Below are positions 1 to 7,450 of a stretch of 31,634 bases of DNA, one piece after another. The notes under the pieces are model-generated. The model was not told where the DNA came from. It worked only from the letters and a program-made list of their open reading frames with translations, and made no database searches. The first letter of the stretch is position 1. Each line of letters starts with the position of its first letter. The DNA comes from a virus. The stretch lies in IMG/VR virus record IMGVR_UViG_3300007960_000104, positions 1 through 31,634 of that record; one strand, 5' to 3'. The translations under genes and the position numbers were made by a program.

Positions 1-1197
1 ATAGGACGGGATTTCTTCCTCGGTGCTACACGGGAGGCCAAGAGCATCGCGGTCGGGATCTCGGCCATGCACGGTCGCGTCACGCACGAAGAACATGCGG
101 GGTGCGCCTTCCTCCGTGTGAGGGATGCCCGCGTTTCCCAGCATGATCCGCATGGTGTCCACGCCTTCGGCGATCCCGTTGAACGCCTTGTGGACCATCC
201 GATACCGCCCGTCGTCGCCCGGAACCGCCGCCCGCTTGCCCCAGCCCTGGAGCCGGTCATTGAGCAGGTCGATCGAGTCCGGTCGGCTGGGGTCGGCCAC
301 GATCCAGCGGATCTCGTACTGGTCGATCAGCGTCCGAATCCACTCCGCCGCCGTGTCGAACTTGAGGTTGCTGCGGTAGAACTCGGCCAGCCGGTACAGG
401 CAGCCATCGGCCACGCCCCAGACCTGAAACACGAACGGGTCGTTCCAGCCCCAGTCCAGAGACCCGAACGCCCACTCGATCTTGGGCAAGTCTTTGTGGT
501 TGATGAGATGCACCGCCGCGTCGTAGTTCTCGTAGACCGCGCCCTCGGCGGATACCCACTTGCCAAGGTACATGCGGGACCGCAGGGGCTCAGGCAGCCG
601 ATTCAGGCGGTTCAGGTAGTCCGGTGTGACGGTCGGGTTGTCCTCGTGTCGGCTGAACAAACGGGTGAAATCCCCCTTGTCCCCGCGCCGCTTGATCCAG
701 TGAAACTCGCTGTCTGGGTTGCAGTCCATCAGGAATTGCTGGAACGGAAGGACATTGTTGCGAAGCGAGCGTTGAAGCTTGTCAGCGTCGAGACTGGATA
801 TCTCGGTCGCCTCCTGCGCATAGATGATGTCCCACTCGGACGAATAGGTGCGCTCGGGGTCTTCCAGCCCCATCGGGACCAGAACCGAGCCATTCGGGTA
901 GTTGTAGGACTTGCGCTGCTCCCGCTTGGCCCCGCGCTTGAGCGGACTGTTGGGCGGCAAGACCTTTTCCTCGAAGGTCACAAGACCAGAGTTTGTCAGT
1001 GAAACGCGGGTCTTGCGGACGATCATCGCCCGGACCCCTGAAACCTGACTCAGCCAGAAGTGAATGTACTCCAGGATCGAACGGGACTTGCCCGTGCCTG
1101 CTGGCCCCTCAAGCAACACCCACGGATCACGGCAGCGGAACAGGTCCGCCGCCGCACCGTAGGGGGTGTATCGCAACTCGGAGGCCGTCTGGATCAC
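1..1197 (-). CDS. terL: Terminase large subunit (TerL), N-terminal 399 residues, runs off left edge
   Basis: ATP-driven DNA packaging motor and headful nuclease. The frame is open from GTG at 1197 to base 1, so the C-terminus is missing. Residues 31-38 are a Walker A loop (GPAGTGKS). Residues 122-134 (EWDIIYAQEATEI) fit Walker B and the catalytic glutamate, and CNP at 160-162 fits a coupling motif. SLDWGWNDP at 247-255 opens the RNase H-like nuclease domain with its first metal-binding Asp (D249). The GTG overlaps the TGA of the upstream coiled-coil gene by four bases, indicating coupled translation. The probable small subunit lies about 4.7 kb upstream in the same operon instead of next door, which is unusual. 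Identification is by motifs and is firm. Confidence 0.95.
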   Translation of the reverse strand, partial: MIQTASELRYTPYGAAADLFRCRDPWVLLEGPAGTGKSRSILEYIHFWLSQVSGVRAMIVRKTRVSLTNSGLVTFEEKVLPPNSPLKRGAKREQRKSYNYPNGSVLVPMGLEDPERTYSSEWDIIYAQEATEISSLDADKLQRSLRNNVLPFQQFLMDCNPDSEFHWIKRRGDKGDFTRLFSRHEDNPTVTPDYLNRLNRLPEPLRSRMYLGKWVSAEGAVYENYDAAVHLINHKDLPKIEWAFGSLDWGWNDPFVFQVWGVADGCLYRLAEFYRSNLKFDTAAEWIRTLIDQYEIRWIVADPSRPDSIDLLNDRLQGWGKRAAVPGDDGRYRMVHKAFNGIAEGVDTMRIMLGNAGIPHTEEGAPRMFFVRDATVHGRDPDRDALGLPCSTEEEIPSY

Positions 1198-1706
1198 TTC
1201 TTGGCCTTGATCGCTTCCTGCTCGGCCTTCCACGACTCATGCTCGGGGTGGGCCGGGTGTGCGGGGTGCTGAGGGTTGATGCCGTCCCCTGAGAACTTCG
1301 GGATCTTCTTCTTGTGGTTCACATCGGTTCTTCCGGCTGACGCTGGGGCGTTGGACGATCGAAGCGGGGCCAGTCGGCTCACCTGATCACAGACTGCCTT
1401 GAACGCCTTGATGCAGCCGCTTTGTTCGGCGTTTTCCGCAGTCAACACCTTCACCTTGCCGTCGAGGTCCGTATTGATCGCTTCGAGTTGCTGGACGCGG
1501 TTGACCGCGTGATCCCGCTCTCGCTGGATTCTGGCTGCGTCCCCGCACTTGGCGAGGGCTTCTTCCAGTTCAGCAATCCGGGCATCCCGGCTCTGGAGTT
1601 CCTGATCCAGTTCGGCCAGTTGGCGGGTGTACCGCTCGATCTCGCTGTTCAGGGCTTCGCAGTCGCAATCGGACTTGGACTCGGGCTTGGTGGTCTTGTT
1701 GGGCAT
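1194..1706 (-). CDS. Coiled-coil protein upstream of TerL
   Basis: 170 residues of unknown function. I chose the ATG at 1706 because AAAAGGA precedes it at good spacing. Residues of roughly 15-105 form a long Glu/Arg/Leu heptad coiled coil with Asp-Cys-Asp-Cys near its start. The C-terminal part is proline- and lysine-rich, with a short His-Pro repeat (NPQHPAHPAHPEHE), and ends in a lysine tail. No family is recognised. Position directly before TerL, with a GTGA overlap, suggests a packaging or virion-assembly partner (scaffold or adaptor), but nothing in the sequence proves it. Confidence 0.8.
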   Translation of the reverse strand: MPNKTTKPESKSDCDCEALNSEIERYTRQLAELDQELQSRDARIAELEEALAKCGDAARIQRERDHAVNRVQQLEAINTDLDGKVKVLTAENAEQSGCIKAFKAVCDQVSRLAPLRSSNAPASAGRTDVNHKKKIPKFSGDGINPQHPAHPAHPEHESWKAEQEAIKAKK

Positions 1707-1717
1707 GGGAATCCTTT

Positions 1718-2308
1718 TCAGTACATGAGGACGAAGGGAAGAAGCGAGGTCGCGGTCCCAACGGCGGTTTCGACTTCGAGGTACTTGCACCCCTGAGCGT
1801 CGAACGCGACATAATGAACGACATCAGCAGCAGACGGCCCGCACAGCTCGGCAAGTTCGCCCCGCGTGTAGTCGTTGGTGATGGCGATTGTGTCCGCGAA
1901 GAACATGCTGGTCGTGAACTGGCCGACATTGGCCGCTGGCTGAGACGCGCCGAGCGTTACCGCCAGATTCAAGAGTTCTTCGGGCAGGTACAGAGCGGGG
2001 GTCTTGGGCTCTGGCACCGACGAGTCAACCGTCCTGGCCTCGTGCCAGCCACGGACGCGAGCGGTCCCAGTCTCGTTGGCCGCGTCAGTCCCGAGGAATC
2101 CGAGCTTGCAAAGCACGGCGTTGTTCGTTTGCGTCAGATCGAACACGAACTTCCCGTTCGCGTTGTCATACGCGGGCTTGACGGCCTTGGGAACAATCGC
2201 ACTAATCGCGTCGAGCGCAGAGTTGGTGCTTGGTGTCAGGGTTGAATCACAAAGCAGGAATTGAGCGGAACCGCTCAGAACTTTCACTGGTTGCAATGAT
2301 CCGGCCAT
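1718..2308 (-). CDS. Putative virion protein, unknown fold
   Basis: 196 residues. ATG at 2308 is preceded by a strong Shine-Dalgarno (AAGGAGG) that begins in the TAA of the fibre gene upstream, so the start is secure. The protein is rich in Ala, Thr and Val with alternating hydrophobic stretches expected for beta structure. It has no signal peptide and no TM segment. It looks like a small structural or tail-accessory protein lying between the fibre gene and the coiled-coil/TerL pair in the late operon. No family is recognised; function is inferred from position only. Confidence 0.8.
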   Translation of the reverse strand: MAGSLQPVKVLSGSAQFLLCDSTLTPSTNSALDAISAIVPKAVKPAYDNANGKFVFDLTQTNNAVLCKLGFLGTDAANETGTARVRGWHEARTVDSSVPEPKTPALYLPEELLNLAVTLGASQPAANVGQFTTSMFFADTIAITNDYTRGELAELCGPSAADVVHYVAFDAQGCKYLEVETAVGTATSLLPFVLMY

Positions 2309-2319
2309 GCCTGGCCTCC

Positions 2320-4065
2320 TTAGTAAATCCGGTTTCGGTTCCGGTATGGGTTTCGTGGTCTGATCGTTGATCCGAGGGCAATGGTGTCTTCACCGCCGCC
2401 CGCCGCCGCGATCGTCGCCGACAAGTTCAGCGTGAACGGGCTGTTTGCGTCGTTGCTTGGGATCGACAGAACCGCCGTGTAAGTGCCGGGCGAAAGCGTG
2501 GCCGCAGCAGCGTTGAATGTCACCGCGAGTTGCAGCGTGCCGTCCGGTGCGACATCCTCATCGTCGTTCCACGAGCCGCTGCCCTTGGCAAAGTAATTGA
2601 CAATGTCGGTGCTGGTGATCGTCGCGGTGTTGAGGTCAAGTTTCAGCGTCGCGTTGCCGATGTTCTCGATCTCGATAGACCGTGCCGCGAGCGTCTCGTT
2701 TGCGACCGTGCCGAAATCGAGCTTGCCGCCCGATGCGACGATGCTGGGCGCGGTGATCGGATTGATGGTGAGTTGGAGGGTGGCAACGCCACGCTGAACC
2801 GCGCCGATGTCGGCGGTTGATTCGAGGAGCGTGCCGTACAAGTCCCATTCGGTGAACTGGTACGCCTCAGGCAGTTCTTCCAACAGCACCGATCCGGTGT
2901 CCGGCGTGTAGTCGCCGTCGCCTGCGTTGCCGACCGAGTTCAGTGATTGATCGTCCGTGAATCCGAGAGCAGTTCCGCCCGCGTAGTCCACGGTGTTTGG
3001 GCCAAGAAAACCCTGCATCGCGGAAGCACCACTGTCATTTGATGGAAAAGTTGTATTGAACGATCTGTTGTGAAAAACGCCCGTACCGTGTCCGGTCGGG
3101 AAGTTACCTACCCGATTAGCGTTCGGTGTGCCAAAGGTGTCGCCCTTGATGTTGAAACCGTCTTCGGATGCGTTGCCGATCCAAAGAATATTGGAACGGG
3201 TGGCCGAAGATGTTCCGCTGTCGTTGTAGCAGAAGTTCACCCTTTGGCCGATGACGGTGTTTTGAGCCCAAATGACATTGTTGGATGAGTTTACGCCGCT
3301 GTCTGCGTATATCTGCACTGCCGGGCTAGTCGATGATCCGGTTCCATGACGCTCTATCGTGTTTCCGAGAAATGCAAGCCCTATCGCTGTGTCGTAGGCA
3401 CCGTTGTAGGTAATCGCCCTGTCGTCACGATCGGCAATCTGCATCTGGTTGAATGATGCCGGAATAATTCCGTCTTGCGTCGGTGCTGGGTTGGAAGCGG
3501 GTTTGTGTTCAAGTAGCAGGTCACCGGAACACCTGCACATTTTGTATGTGCAATCGGATCTTGTAAAACCAGTGAACGCAACACCGTCAAACACATACGC
3601 GACACGACTACTGCTGAACGAAAGCACATCGGCAAAGGTTCCGCTGCACTCGGTGATGTATACGCCCTTTGATCGGTAGCCGAATCCAACCGTCGTGCTG
3701 GTTTGACTGACCGTGCAACCGTCAATCCACAGCCACCGCTCTGTGTTTTCTCCGTCCCAGAAATGCGCCGTGTTCAGTGTGACATTGCGAATGCAAAGGC
3801 GACGGGTCTTGTAAAGCAGGTTTCCAGATGTCTGGATCGTGACCGTTGCAGACGGTGCCGCTTCAACAAAGACCCAGTAATCCGCCGTGGTCACCGCCGG
3901 GGCAGTGATCGTGTGCGTCCCGGTCGTGCATCGAACGATGTTTGCGCCGTCGTCCAGTGCCGCTTTGATCGTCGCGTATGGGCTGGCCTCGGCGGTTGCT
4001 GGGGTTCCGCTAACCACGCCGGTCCCGTCGTTTCCACCGGAATCCACATAGGCATACTGATCCAA
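2320..4065 (-). CDS. Beta-helix fibre protein, distal part downstream of an in-frame amber
   Basis: 581 residues if started at TTG 4065, but that codon has no convincing ribosome site. The frame is open back to 4140, directly after the TAG that ends the preceding gene in the same frame. The first ~60 residues (AYVDSGGNDGTG... ASPYATI) look like the start of a right-handed beta-helix as in pectate-lyase-like phage fibres. The middle has repeated short strands with Asn and Cys ladders. The last ~150 residues contain a HYDIN/choice-of-anchor-D type Ig-like domain (LDFGTVANETLAARSIEIEN, then a SIPSNDANSPF strand pair). The end is Arg/Asn rich. It most likely forms one 860-residue fibre together with the upstream part by stop readthrough, or the gene is broken. 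Host-surface recognition or polysaccharide cleavage is inferred. Confidence 0.75.
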   Translation of the reverse strand: MDQYAYVDSGGNDGTGVVSGTPATAEASPYATIKAALDDGANIVRCTTGTHTITAPAVTTADYWVFVEAAPSATVTIQTSGNLLYKTRRLCIRNVTLNTAHFWDGENTERWLWIDGCTVSQTSTTVGFGYRSKGVYITECSGTFADVLSFSSSRVAYVFDGVAFTGFTRSDCTYKMCRCSGDLLLEHKPASNPAPTQDGIIPASFNQMQIADRDDRAITYNGAYDTAIGLAFLGNTIERHGTGSSTSPAVQIYADSGVNSSNNVIWAQNTVIGQRVNFCYNDSGTSSATRSNILWIGNASEDGFNIKGDTFGTPNANRVGNFPTGHGTGVFHNRSFNTTFPSNDSGASAMQGFLGPNTVDYAGGTALGFTDDQSLNSVGNAGDGDYTPDTGSVLLEELPEAYQFTEWDLYGTLLESTADIGAVQRGVATLQLTINPITAPSIVASGGKLDFGTVANETLAARSIEIENIGNATLKLDLNTATITSTDIVNYFAKGSGSWNDDEDVAPDGTLQLAVTFNAAAATLSPGTYTAVLSIPSNDANSPFTLNLSATIAAAGGGEDTIALGSTIRPRNPYRNRNRIY

Positions 4066-4140
4066 TGCCCCGGTCTTGTTGCAGGTGAACGACAGATCAG
4101 ATCGCAGCAGAATCTCATTGTCTACGCCGGTCGTGTCTGA

Positions 4141-4143
4141 CTA
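4141..4143 (-). other. In-frame amber codon inside the fibre reading frame
   Basis: The context on the minus strand is TTC GAC TAG TCA GAC. The frame is open on both sides: 253 codons before and 606 after. The downstream 25 codons contain no ATG or GTG in frame and no clear ribosome site. A single base change (for example CAG to TAG) would explain it, as would programmed readthrough. Two other ORFs, ending at 19548 and 21226, use TAG as an ordinary-looking terminal stop, which argues against general reassignment of TAG. Confidence 0.85.
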
Positions 4144-4902
4144 GTCGAACACCGACGATGCCGCACCGACATTCGGCTTGACCACCGCGTTGATCGTGAT
4201 GGTTTCGCCCTGCGTGAAACCAGCAATCGGTATGGTGGCCTCGTATGCCTCGCCGTACAGCGAAGTGTTCGCAGACTGCCTGCGGGTCTTGGTCGTCACC
4301 CGCACCGTTTGTTCGTGCGCGCTGGTCCCGCCTGTCGCCGTGAACTCAACACACGCGATGCCGAGATGATGGTACGCCTCGATGCCGACCGTGAAGTCAG
4401 CCGACACCCGCTGGGCCGGAACGCTGGTCTGCAAGTCCCACTGGGCGATGACCTTCGGTGGAGCGAGCGTGCTGTTGTTCGTGACCGATGCCGATGCCAG
4501 CGAGTTCGAGGTCTGGCTGGCCCCGCCGCTGTTCGTGACGATGCCAGCCGCACAGGTCAGCGTCGCCGTGTAGCCGGTCCAGAGCCATCGGTCGGCGTTG
4601 AAACGGATGTCGAGGTCGGACCCGCTCGCGTCCTGATCCTCGCTGCCGTCGTTCGGGTACGGCTTGCGGCGTACCGCGTTCAGCCGGCTGGTGTAGGTCG
4701 CCGACGAGTTCACCGTGCCGTCCGCGTTGTACCCGTTGCCGGTCAGCGTCAGCGTCGCGTCAGCGTCGGCAAGGTTGACGAGTGCGGTCCCTGCCCCGCT
4801 GCCCACATCCCAAGTCGCGCCGGTCGTGAATCCCTCGATGAGCAGGTCTACCGCGCCGCCGTCGAGGTTCGGGATTGTTGCGGTAATATCGCCGGTCGCC
4901 AT
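4141..4902 (-). CDS. Fibre/appendage protein, proximal part ending at amber
   Basis: 253 residues from ATG 4902, chosen over upstream starts because MATGDI begins the folded region and GGGTGG lies just upstream. The protein is beta-rich throughout, with Thr/Ser/Val strands and a pattern (TNNSTLAPPKVIAQW, later FTQGETITINAVV) that I associate with the N-terminal part of long phage appendage proteins that continue into a beta-helix. Here the frame stops at TAG (4143-4141) and then continues open for another 606 codons. So this product is either a complete short form, with a long form made by readthrough, or the first half of an interrupted gene. Confidence 0.8.
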   Translation of the reverse strand: MATGDITATIPNLDGGAVDLLIEGFTTGATWDVGSGAGTALVNLADADATLTLTGNGYNADGTVNSSATYTSRLNAVRRKPYPNDGSEDQDASGSDLDIRFNADRWLWTGYTATLTCAAGIVTNSGGASQTSNSLASASVTNNSTLAPPKVIAQWDLQTSVPAQRVSADFTVGIEAYHHLGIACVEFTATGGTSAHEQTVRVTTKTRRQSANTSLYGEAYEATIPIAGFTQGETITINAVVKPNVGAASSVFD

Positions 4903-4915
4903 CACGCACCACCCT

Positions 4916-5071
4916 TCACTTGGACTTTGCCTTGACCGGCGACGGAACCAGGATCGCCACACCGCCGACGATCAGCGAGATGGCGACGGCCTCTTCGCCC
5001 TTGCCGAGCAGGAGCAGACCGAAGCCGGACGCGACCGACAGAATGGAACCGATGAGTAGTGCCTTGTTCAT
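4916..5071 (-). CDS. Small two-TM membrane protein, holin-like
   Basis: 51 residues from ATG 5071, which overlaps the TGA of the coiled-coil membrane gene by four bases (ATGA). There are two hydrophobic segments, about residues 4-22 and 28-43, separated by a short Gly-Lys-Gly-Glu-Glu turn, followed by a lysine-rich tail (VKAKSK). Size, two-helix hairpin topology, charged tail and neighbours (lipoprotein, coiled-coil/TM protein) are those of a phage holin or lysis accessory protein. There is no sequence signature that proves holin function, and no endolysin is seen beside it. Confidence 0.7.
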   Translation of the reverse strand: MNKALLIGSILSVASGFGLLLLGKGEEAVAISLIVGGVAILVPSPVKAKSK

Positions 5072-5358
5072 TCCGATTTGCCCTTCGTGATGAGATCCCA
5101 GAAAGTGTGAACCGCCAAGCCGATCAACGCCGTCCCGACAATCCACATTGCCCGCCCGATGCGGCCCAGGTCGCGCTCGACTAGGGCGAGACGCGAAGGC
5201 AGGTTTTCGGCTTTCATGTCCGATTTGATGTCTGCGATGTCCTCGCCTTGCTTCTGCTGAGTGACCTTGACACCGGCCATTTCTTCACGGATGCCCGACA
5301 CATTGTCATTGATGCGGGCCAGCAAGCCGATCATCTGTTGCTCTTGTTGGTCGCTCAC
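5068..5358 (-). CDS. Coiled-coil protein with C-terminal TM anchor (XhlA-like)
   Basis: 96 residues from GTG 5358, which overlaps the upstream TGA by four bases (GTGA). Residues 1-66 form an amphipathic helix or coiled coil (ARINDNVSGIREEMAG, then DIADIKSDMK). Residues 70-90 are a single TM helix (MWIVGTALIGLAVHTFWDLI), followed by a short basic tail. This arrangement, coiled coil then C-terminal TM in about 90 residues, is that of hemolysin XhlA-like phage lysis proteins. It sits directly before the holin-like gene. Assignment rests on architecture and context. Confidence 0.75.
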   Translation of the reverse strand: MSDQQEQQMIGLLARINDNVSGIREEMAGVKVTQQKQGEDIADIKSDMKAENLPSRLALVERDLGRIGRAMWIVGTALIGLAVHTFWDLITKGKSE

Positions 5359-5642
5359 ACCGCCCCCACCGTGGCAACGATGAAACGAATCGCCCGCATC
5401 GCGGTACGCTGGAACGCGGCTCGGACCTGCGCCTCGGCCTGCAACGCGGCGGACGCGAGTTCGAGGGCCACACAATCCTTGTACGCCTTCACGGTTTCGT
5501 CGGACCCGCCGTCGAGGACCACCAGCTCGGCGAGCCCAGCGAGTTTCTGGAACCGCCGCTCTACATCGTCGGTGAGGATTTGCCCCTCGGCCTGCCAGTC
5601 GTCTTTGATGGCCTTGAGGAGTTCTTTGGCGCGGTCGCTCAT
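5355..5642 (-). CDS. Small helical protein of the lysis-like cluster, unknown
   Basis: 95 residues from ATG 5642, whose A is the last base of the upstream TGA (TGATG). The sequence is predicted helical, acidic at first, then Ala-rich, with a hydrophobic Arg/Ile end (AMRAIRFIVATVGAV) that could touch a membrane. It has two spaced Lys-Ala-Tyr and Asp-Cys elements but no catalytic pattern. The position between a lipoprotein and an XhlA-like protein suggests a role in lysis or envelope interaction. I do not recognise the family. Confidence 0.7.
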   Translation of the reverse strand: MSDRAKELLKAIKDDWQAEGQILTDDVERRFQKLAGLAELVVLDGGSDETVKAYKDCVALELASAALQAEAQVRAAFQRTAMRAIRFIVATVGAV

Positions 5643-5911
5643 CACTCACCCCCGGACAGCAGGTCGGCGATCAACTGGCCGAACGCCTCACGCCGAGCGT
5701 CGAGGACCGCCTTGCCCGCCTCCGTGACCTCGCCGGCTTCCAGCATGGCCTCGGCACCCAGCTCGCTCATACGGGCCTCGTTTGGCCACGCGGCGGACAG
5801 GGCGGCGAACGCCTGCGATTGGGCCGGGGTCGGCACCTTGCAGCAACCGGTCAAAGAAACAGCCGCTACGCAGGCGGCGACGATGAGGGTGATGCCGAGA
5901 GGGGATTTCAT
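5642..5911 (-). CDS. Small lipoprotein
   Basis: 89 residues from ATG 5911, which overlaps the TerS stop by four bases. A lysine start, the hydrophobic core LGITLIVAACVAAVSL and the lipobox LTGC (lipidated Cys at about 23, followed by another Cys) make a clear type II signal peptide. The mature part of about 65 residues is Ala/Glu-rich and helical. A short phage lipoprotein beside holin-like and XhlA-like genes could be an outer-membrane spanin subunit (Rz1-type), although it lacks the usual proline richness; an exclusion lipoprotein is an alternative. Confidence 0.8.
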   Translation of the reverse strand: MKSPLGITLIVAACVAAVSLTGCCKVPTPAQSQAFAALSAAWPNEARMSELGAEAMLEAGEVTEAGKAVLDARREAFGQLIADLLSGGE

Positions 5912-6495
5912 TGCTTGTTGCCTTTCGTGATGGCATCCACCTCAGCGGCCAACTGCTTCGCAATCTCCGCGTCGGTCGCCACAACCTTGATGAACTGGGT
6001 CTGGGCCTCGCCACCGGCGTTCGCGTACTTCTCGGGCATGTTGCCCTTCAAAGCGAACTCCAGAAGCCGGTCTGAACCGCACTCCTTCGCGCGGCGGAAC
6101 ATCTCATCTTCGAGGACTTCAACCGATAGGCGGCGGGCCAGCGACTCGGCAGCAACGAAGTACTCGTCAGAACGCCACTTGGTCACGGCCTGCGGGGTGA
6201 TGCCAGCGCATTTGGCGGAATGGGCCACCCGGCCAGTCATCGCCAGAGCCCCCAGATACCGTCGCTGGTAGTCCGAGAGCTTTTCGTCCTCCCAGACATT
6301 CCGCTTGCTGGACTTCAAAGACTCGATCAGGTCGATTTTGTACCGGAACGCGGCGTTTTCTTCGATCCAGTCCGCAACCTGCTTGGGGCTGATGTCGCAC
6401 TGCAGCGCGGCAGACCGCAGGTCGTCGCATTGCTCAAAGGCAGCGACCACGCGGTTCATCTCGGGCGTGAAAATGGGGTCTTTGGCCTTGCTCAC
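5908..6495 (-). CDS. terS: Terminase small subunit-like DNA-binding protein
   Basis: 195 residues from GTG 6495, which overlaps the upstream stop by four bases. Two helix-turn-helix-like segments are visible: residues ~25-45 (ALQCDISPKQVADWIEEN) and ~75-105 (YQRRYLGALAMTGRVAHSAK then CAGITPQAVTKWR). Next comes a helical oligomerisation segment, and then LLEFALKGNMPEKYA, a motif typical of phage small terminases (LLxFxLKxxxPExY). The usual role is to recognise phage DNA and load TerL. It is separated from TerL by several tail and lysis genes. The call rests on the motif and operon and is fairly firm. Confidence 0.8.
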   Translation of the reverse strand: MSKAKDPIFTPEMNRVVAAFEQCDDLRSAALQCDISPKQVADWIEENAAFRYKIDLIESLKSSKRNVWEDEKLSDYQRRYLGALAMTGRVAHSAKCAGITPQAVTKWRSDEYFVAAESLARRLSVEVLEDEMFRRAKECGSDRLLEFALKGNMPEKYANAGGEAQTQFIKVVATDAEIAKQLAAEVDAITKGNKQ

Positions 6496-6881
6496 GACAG
6501 AATCGCCTCCGTGCGGATCTCGGTGACCACCCGGATCTTGGCGTTGTCGATGCCGGTCAGCGTGTACTCACACCGGTAGGTCCGACCACCCTTGGGGAAC
6601 GCGGACGCGGCAGGGACCGTGTGGCGGAAGTTGTAGCCGATGCCGTCAATCGTCCAGTACCCGTCCGTCTGGAGCGTCGAGAACACCACATCACCCTTGG
6701 CAAGCGTCGTGGTCCAGACCTCGCTAGGCGGCGTGTCGGCGGTCACATCGAAGACTTTGAGGGCTACGGAGTCTTGGAACGAGGACTGGTTGAGAGCTGA
6801 ACCGTCCGCAGCCACCAGACGGGCAAGGTTCACGGCGGATTCGCCCTCGAAGACAGTGCCAGTTGCTACGCGGCGGCTCAT
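6492..6881 (-). CDS. Beta-rich structural protein, unknown
   Basis: 129 residues from ATG 6881 (ATGA overlap with the upstream stop); its own TGA overlaps the TerS GTG. The sequence alternates polar and hydrophobic residues (VALKVFDVTADTPPSEVW, then YRCEYTLTGIDNAKIRVV) as in immunoglobulin-like or jelly-roll strands. It has no signal peptide or TM segment. Its place directly downstream of three other beta-rich genes suggests a small tail or fibre-attachment protein. Family not recognised. Confidence 0.75.
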   Translation of the reverse strand: MSRRVATGTVFEGESAVNLARLVAADGSALNQSSFQDSVALKVFDVTADTPPSEVWTTTLAKGDVVFSTLQTDGYWTIDGIGYNFRHTVPAASAFPKGGRTYRCEYTLTGIDNAKIRVVTEIRTEAILS

Positions 6882-7450
6882 CGGTCGCCAACCTTCCTGA
6901 CCGTTGCACGGTCAATGCCAGCAGCGGCCACCTGAACAGCAGACACAGCGGCCTCGCCGACCGCAGGGGCAACGCCGAACGGGAACATCAGCACCGTCCG
7001 CAGGTCTCCGGGCGTGGTCCCCGAGCCCGTGCCACCGGGCAGCGTGTCTTGGGTGCTTCCGTTCGTCACAGCTGTTCCAACCGGGATCGCGGCGGTCTCG
7101 TTGTTGGACTCGTCGAAGTAGGTTCCAAACGGGCATTCGATCGTCACCGTGTCGGTGTCGAGGATGATTTCACCCGGAACAGCGGACAAGCCAAGGGCAA
7201 ACAGGTGGTTCGCGGCGTTCGAGTAGGTGGCTTCGAGCGGGGCCGAGTTGTTCTGAGCGTCGAACCCGAGCGATGACAGCACCGGGACCGTGTAGTTCGT
7301 GGCTCCACGGGTGATCGTCAGGGTCGGCAGGCGGTCACCGCGCTGATAGAACGAGGGCGCGTCCCAGTCTCCAGCAGGGGCAGACCAGGCCACGGTCAAG
7401 CCGCGACCACTGGCCAGCACCGAAGCCGAACTGAACGCGGCGACGGCCAT
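6878..7450 (-). CDS. Beta-rich appendage protein, unknown
   Basis: 190 residues from ATG 7450 (TGATG overlap). The N-terminus is mildly hydrophobic (VAAFSSASVLASG) but lacks positive charge for export. The middle has Ig-like strand patterns (GDRLPTLTITRGATNYTVPV) and a segment (SAVPGEIILDTDTVTIECPF) of the kind found in repeat modules of phage fibres, followed by Gly/Thr-rich linkers. The C-terminal 40 residues are Ala/Val-rich. It is probably a virion appendage component made with its neighbours; the exact role is unknown. Confidence 0.75.
   Translation of the reverse strand: MAVAAFSSASVLASGRGLTVAWSAPAGDWDAPSFYQRGDRLPTLTITRGATNYTVPVLSSLGFDAQNNSAPLEATYSNAANHLFALGLSAVPGEIILDTDTVTIECPFGTYFDESNNETAAIPVGTAVTNGSTQDTLPGGTGSGTTPGDLRTVLMFPFGVAPAVGEAAVSAVQVAAAGIDRATVRKVGDR

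Noticed and set aside
67-1002. Long plus-strand frame of 311 codons opposite TerL
   Set aside because: Antisense shadow of the GC-rich TerL gene: no ribosome site, Arg/Pro/Val-biased composition, and the minus strand has full terminase motifs.
4141-4143. Genome-wide reassignment of TAG to an amino acid
   Set aside because: TAG ends two other ORFs (at 19548 and 21226) with no sensible continuation, and most genes use TGA or TAA with tight ATGA/TGATG junctions. Only one internal TAG was found.
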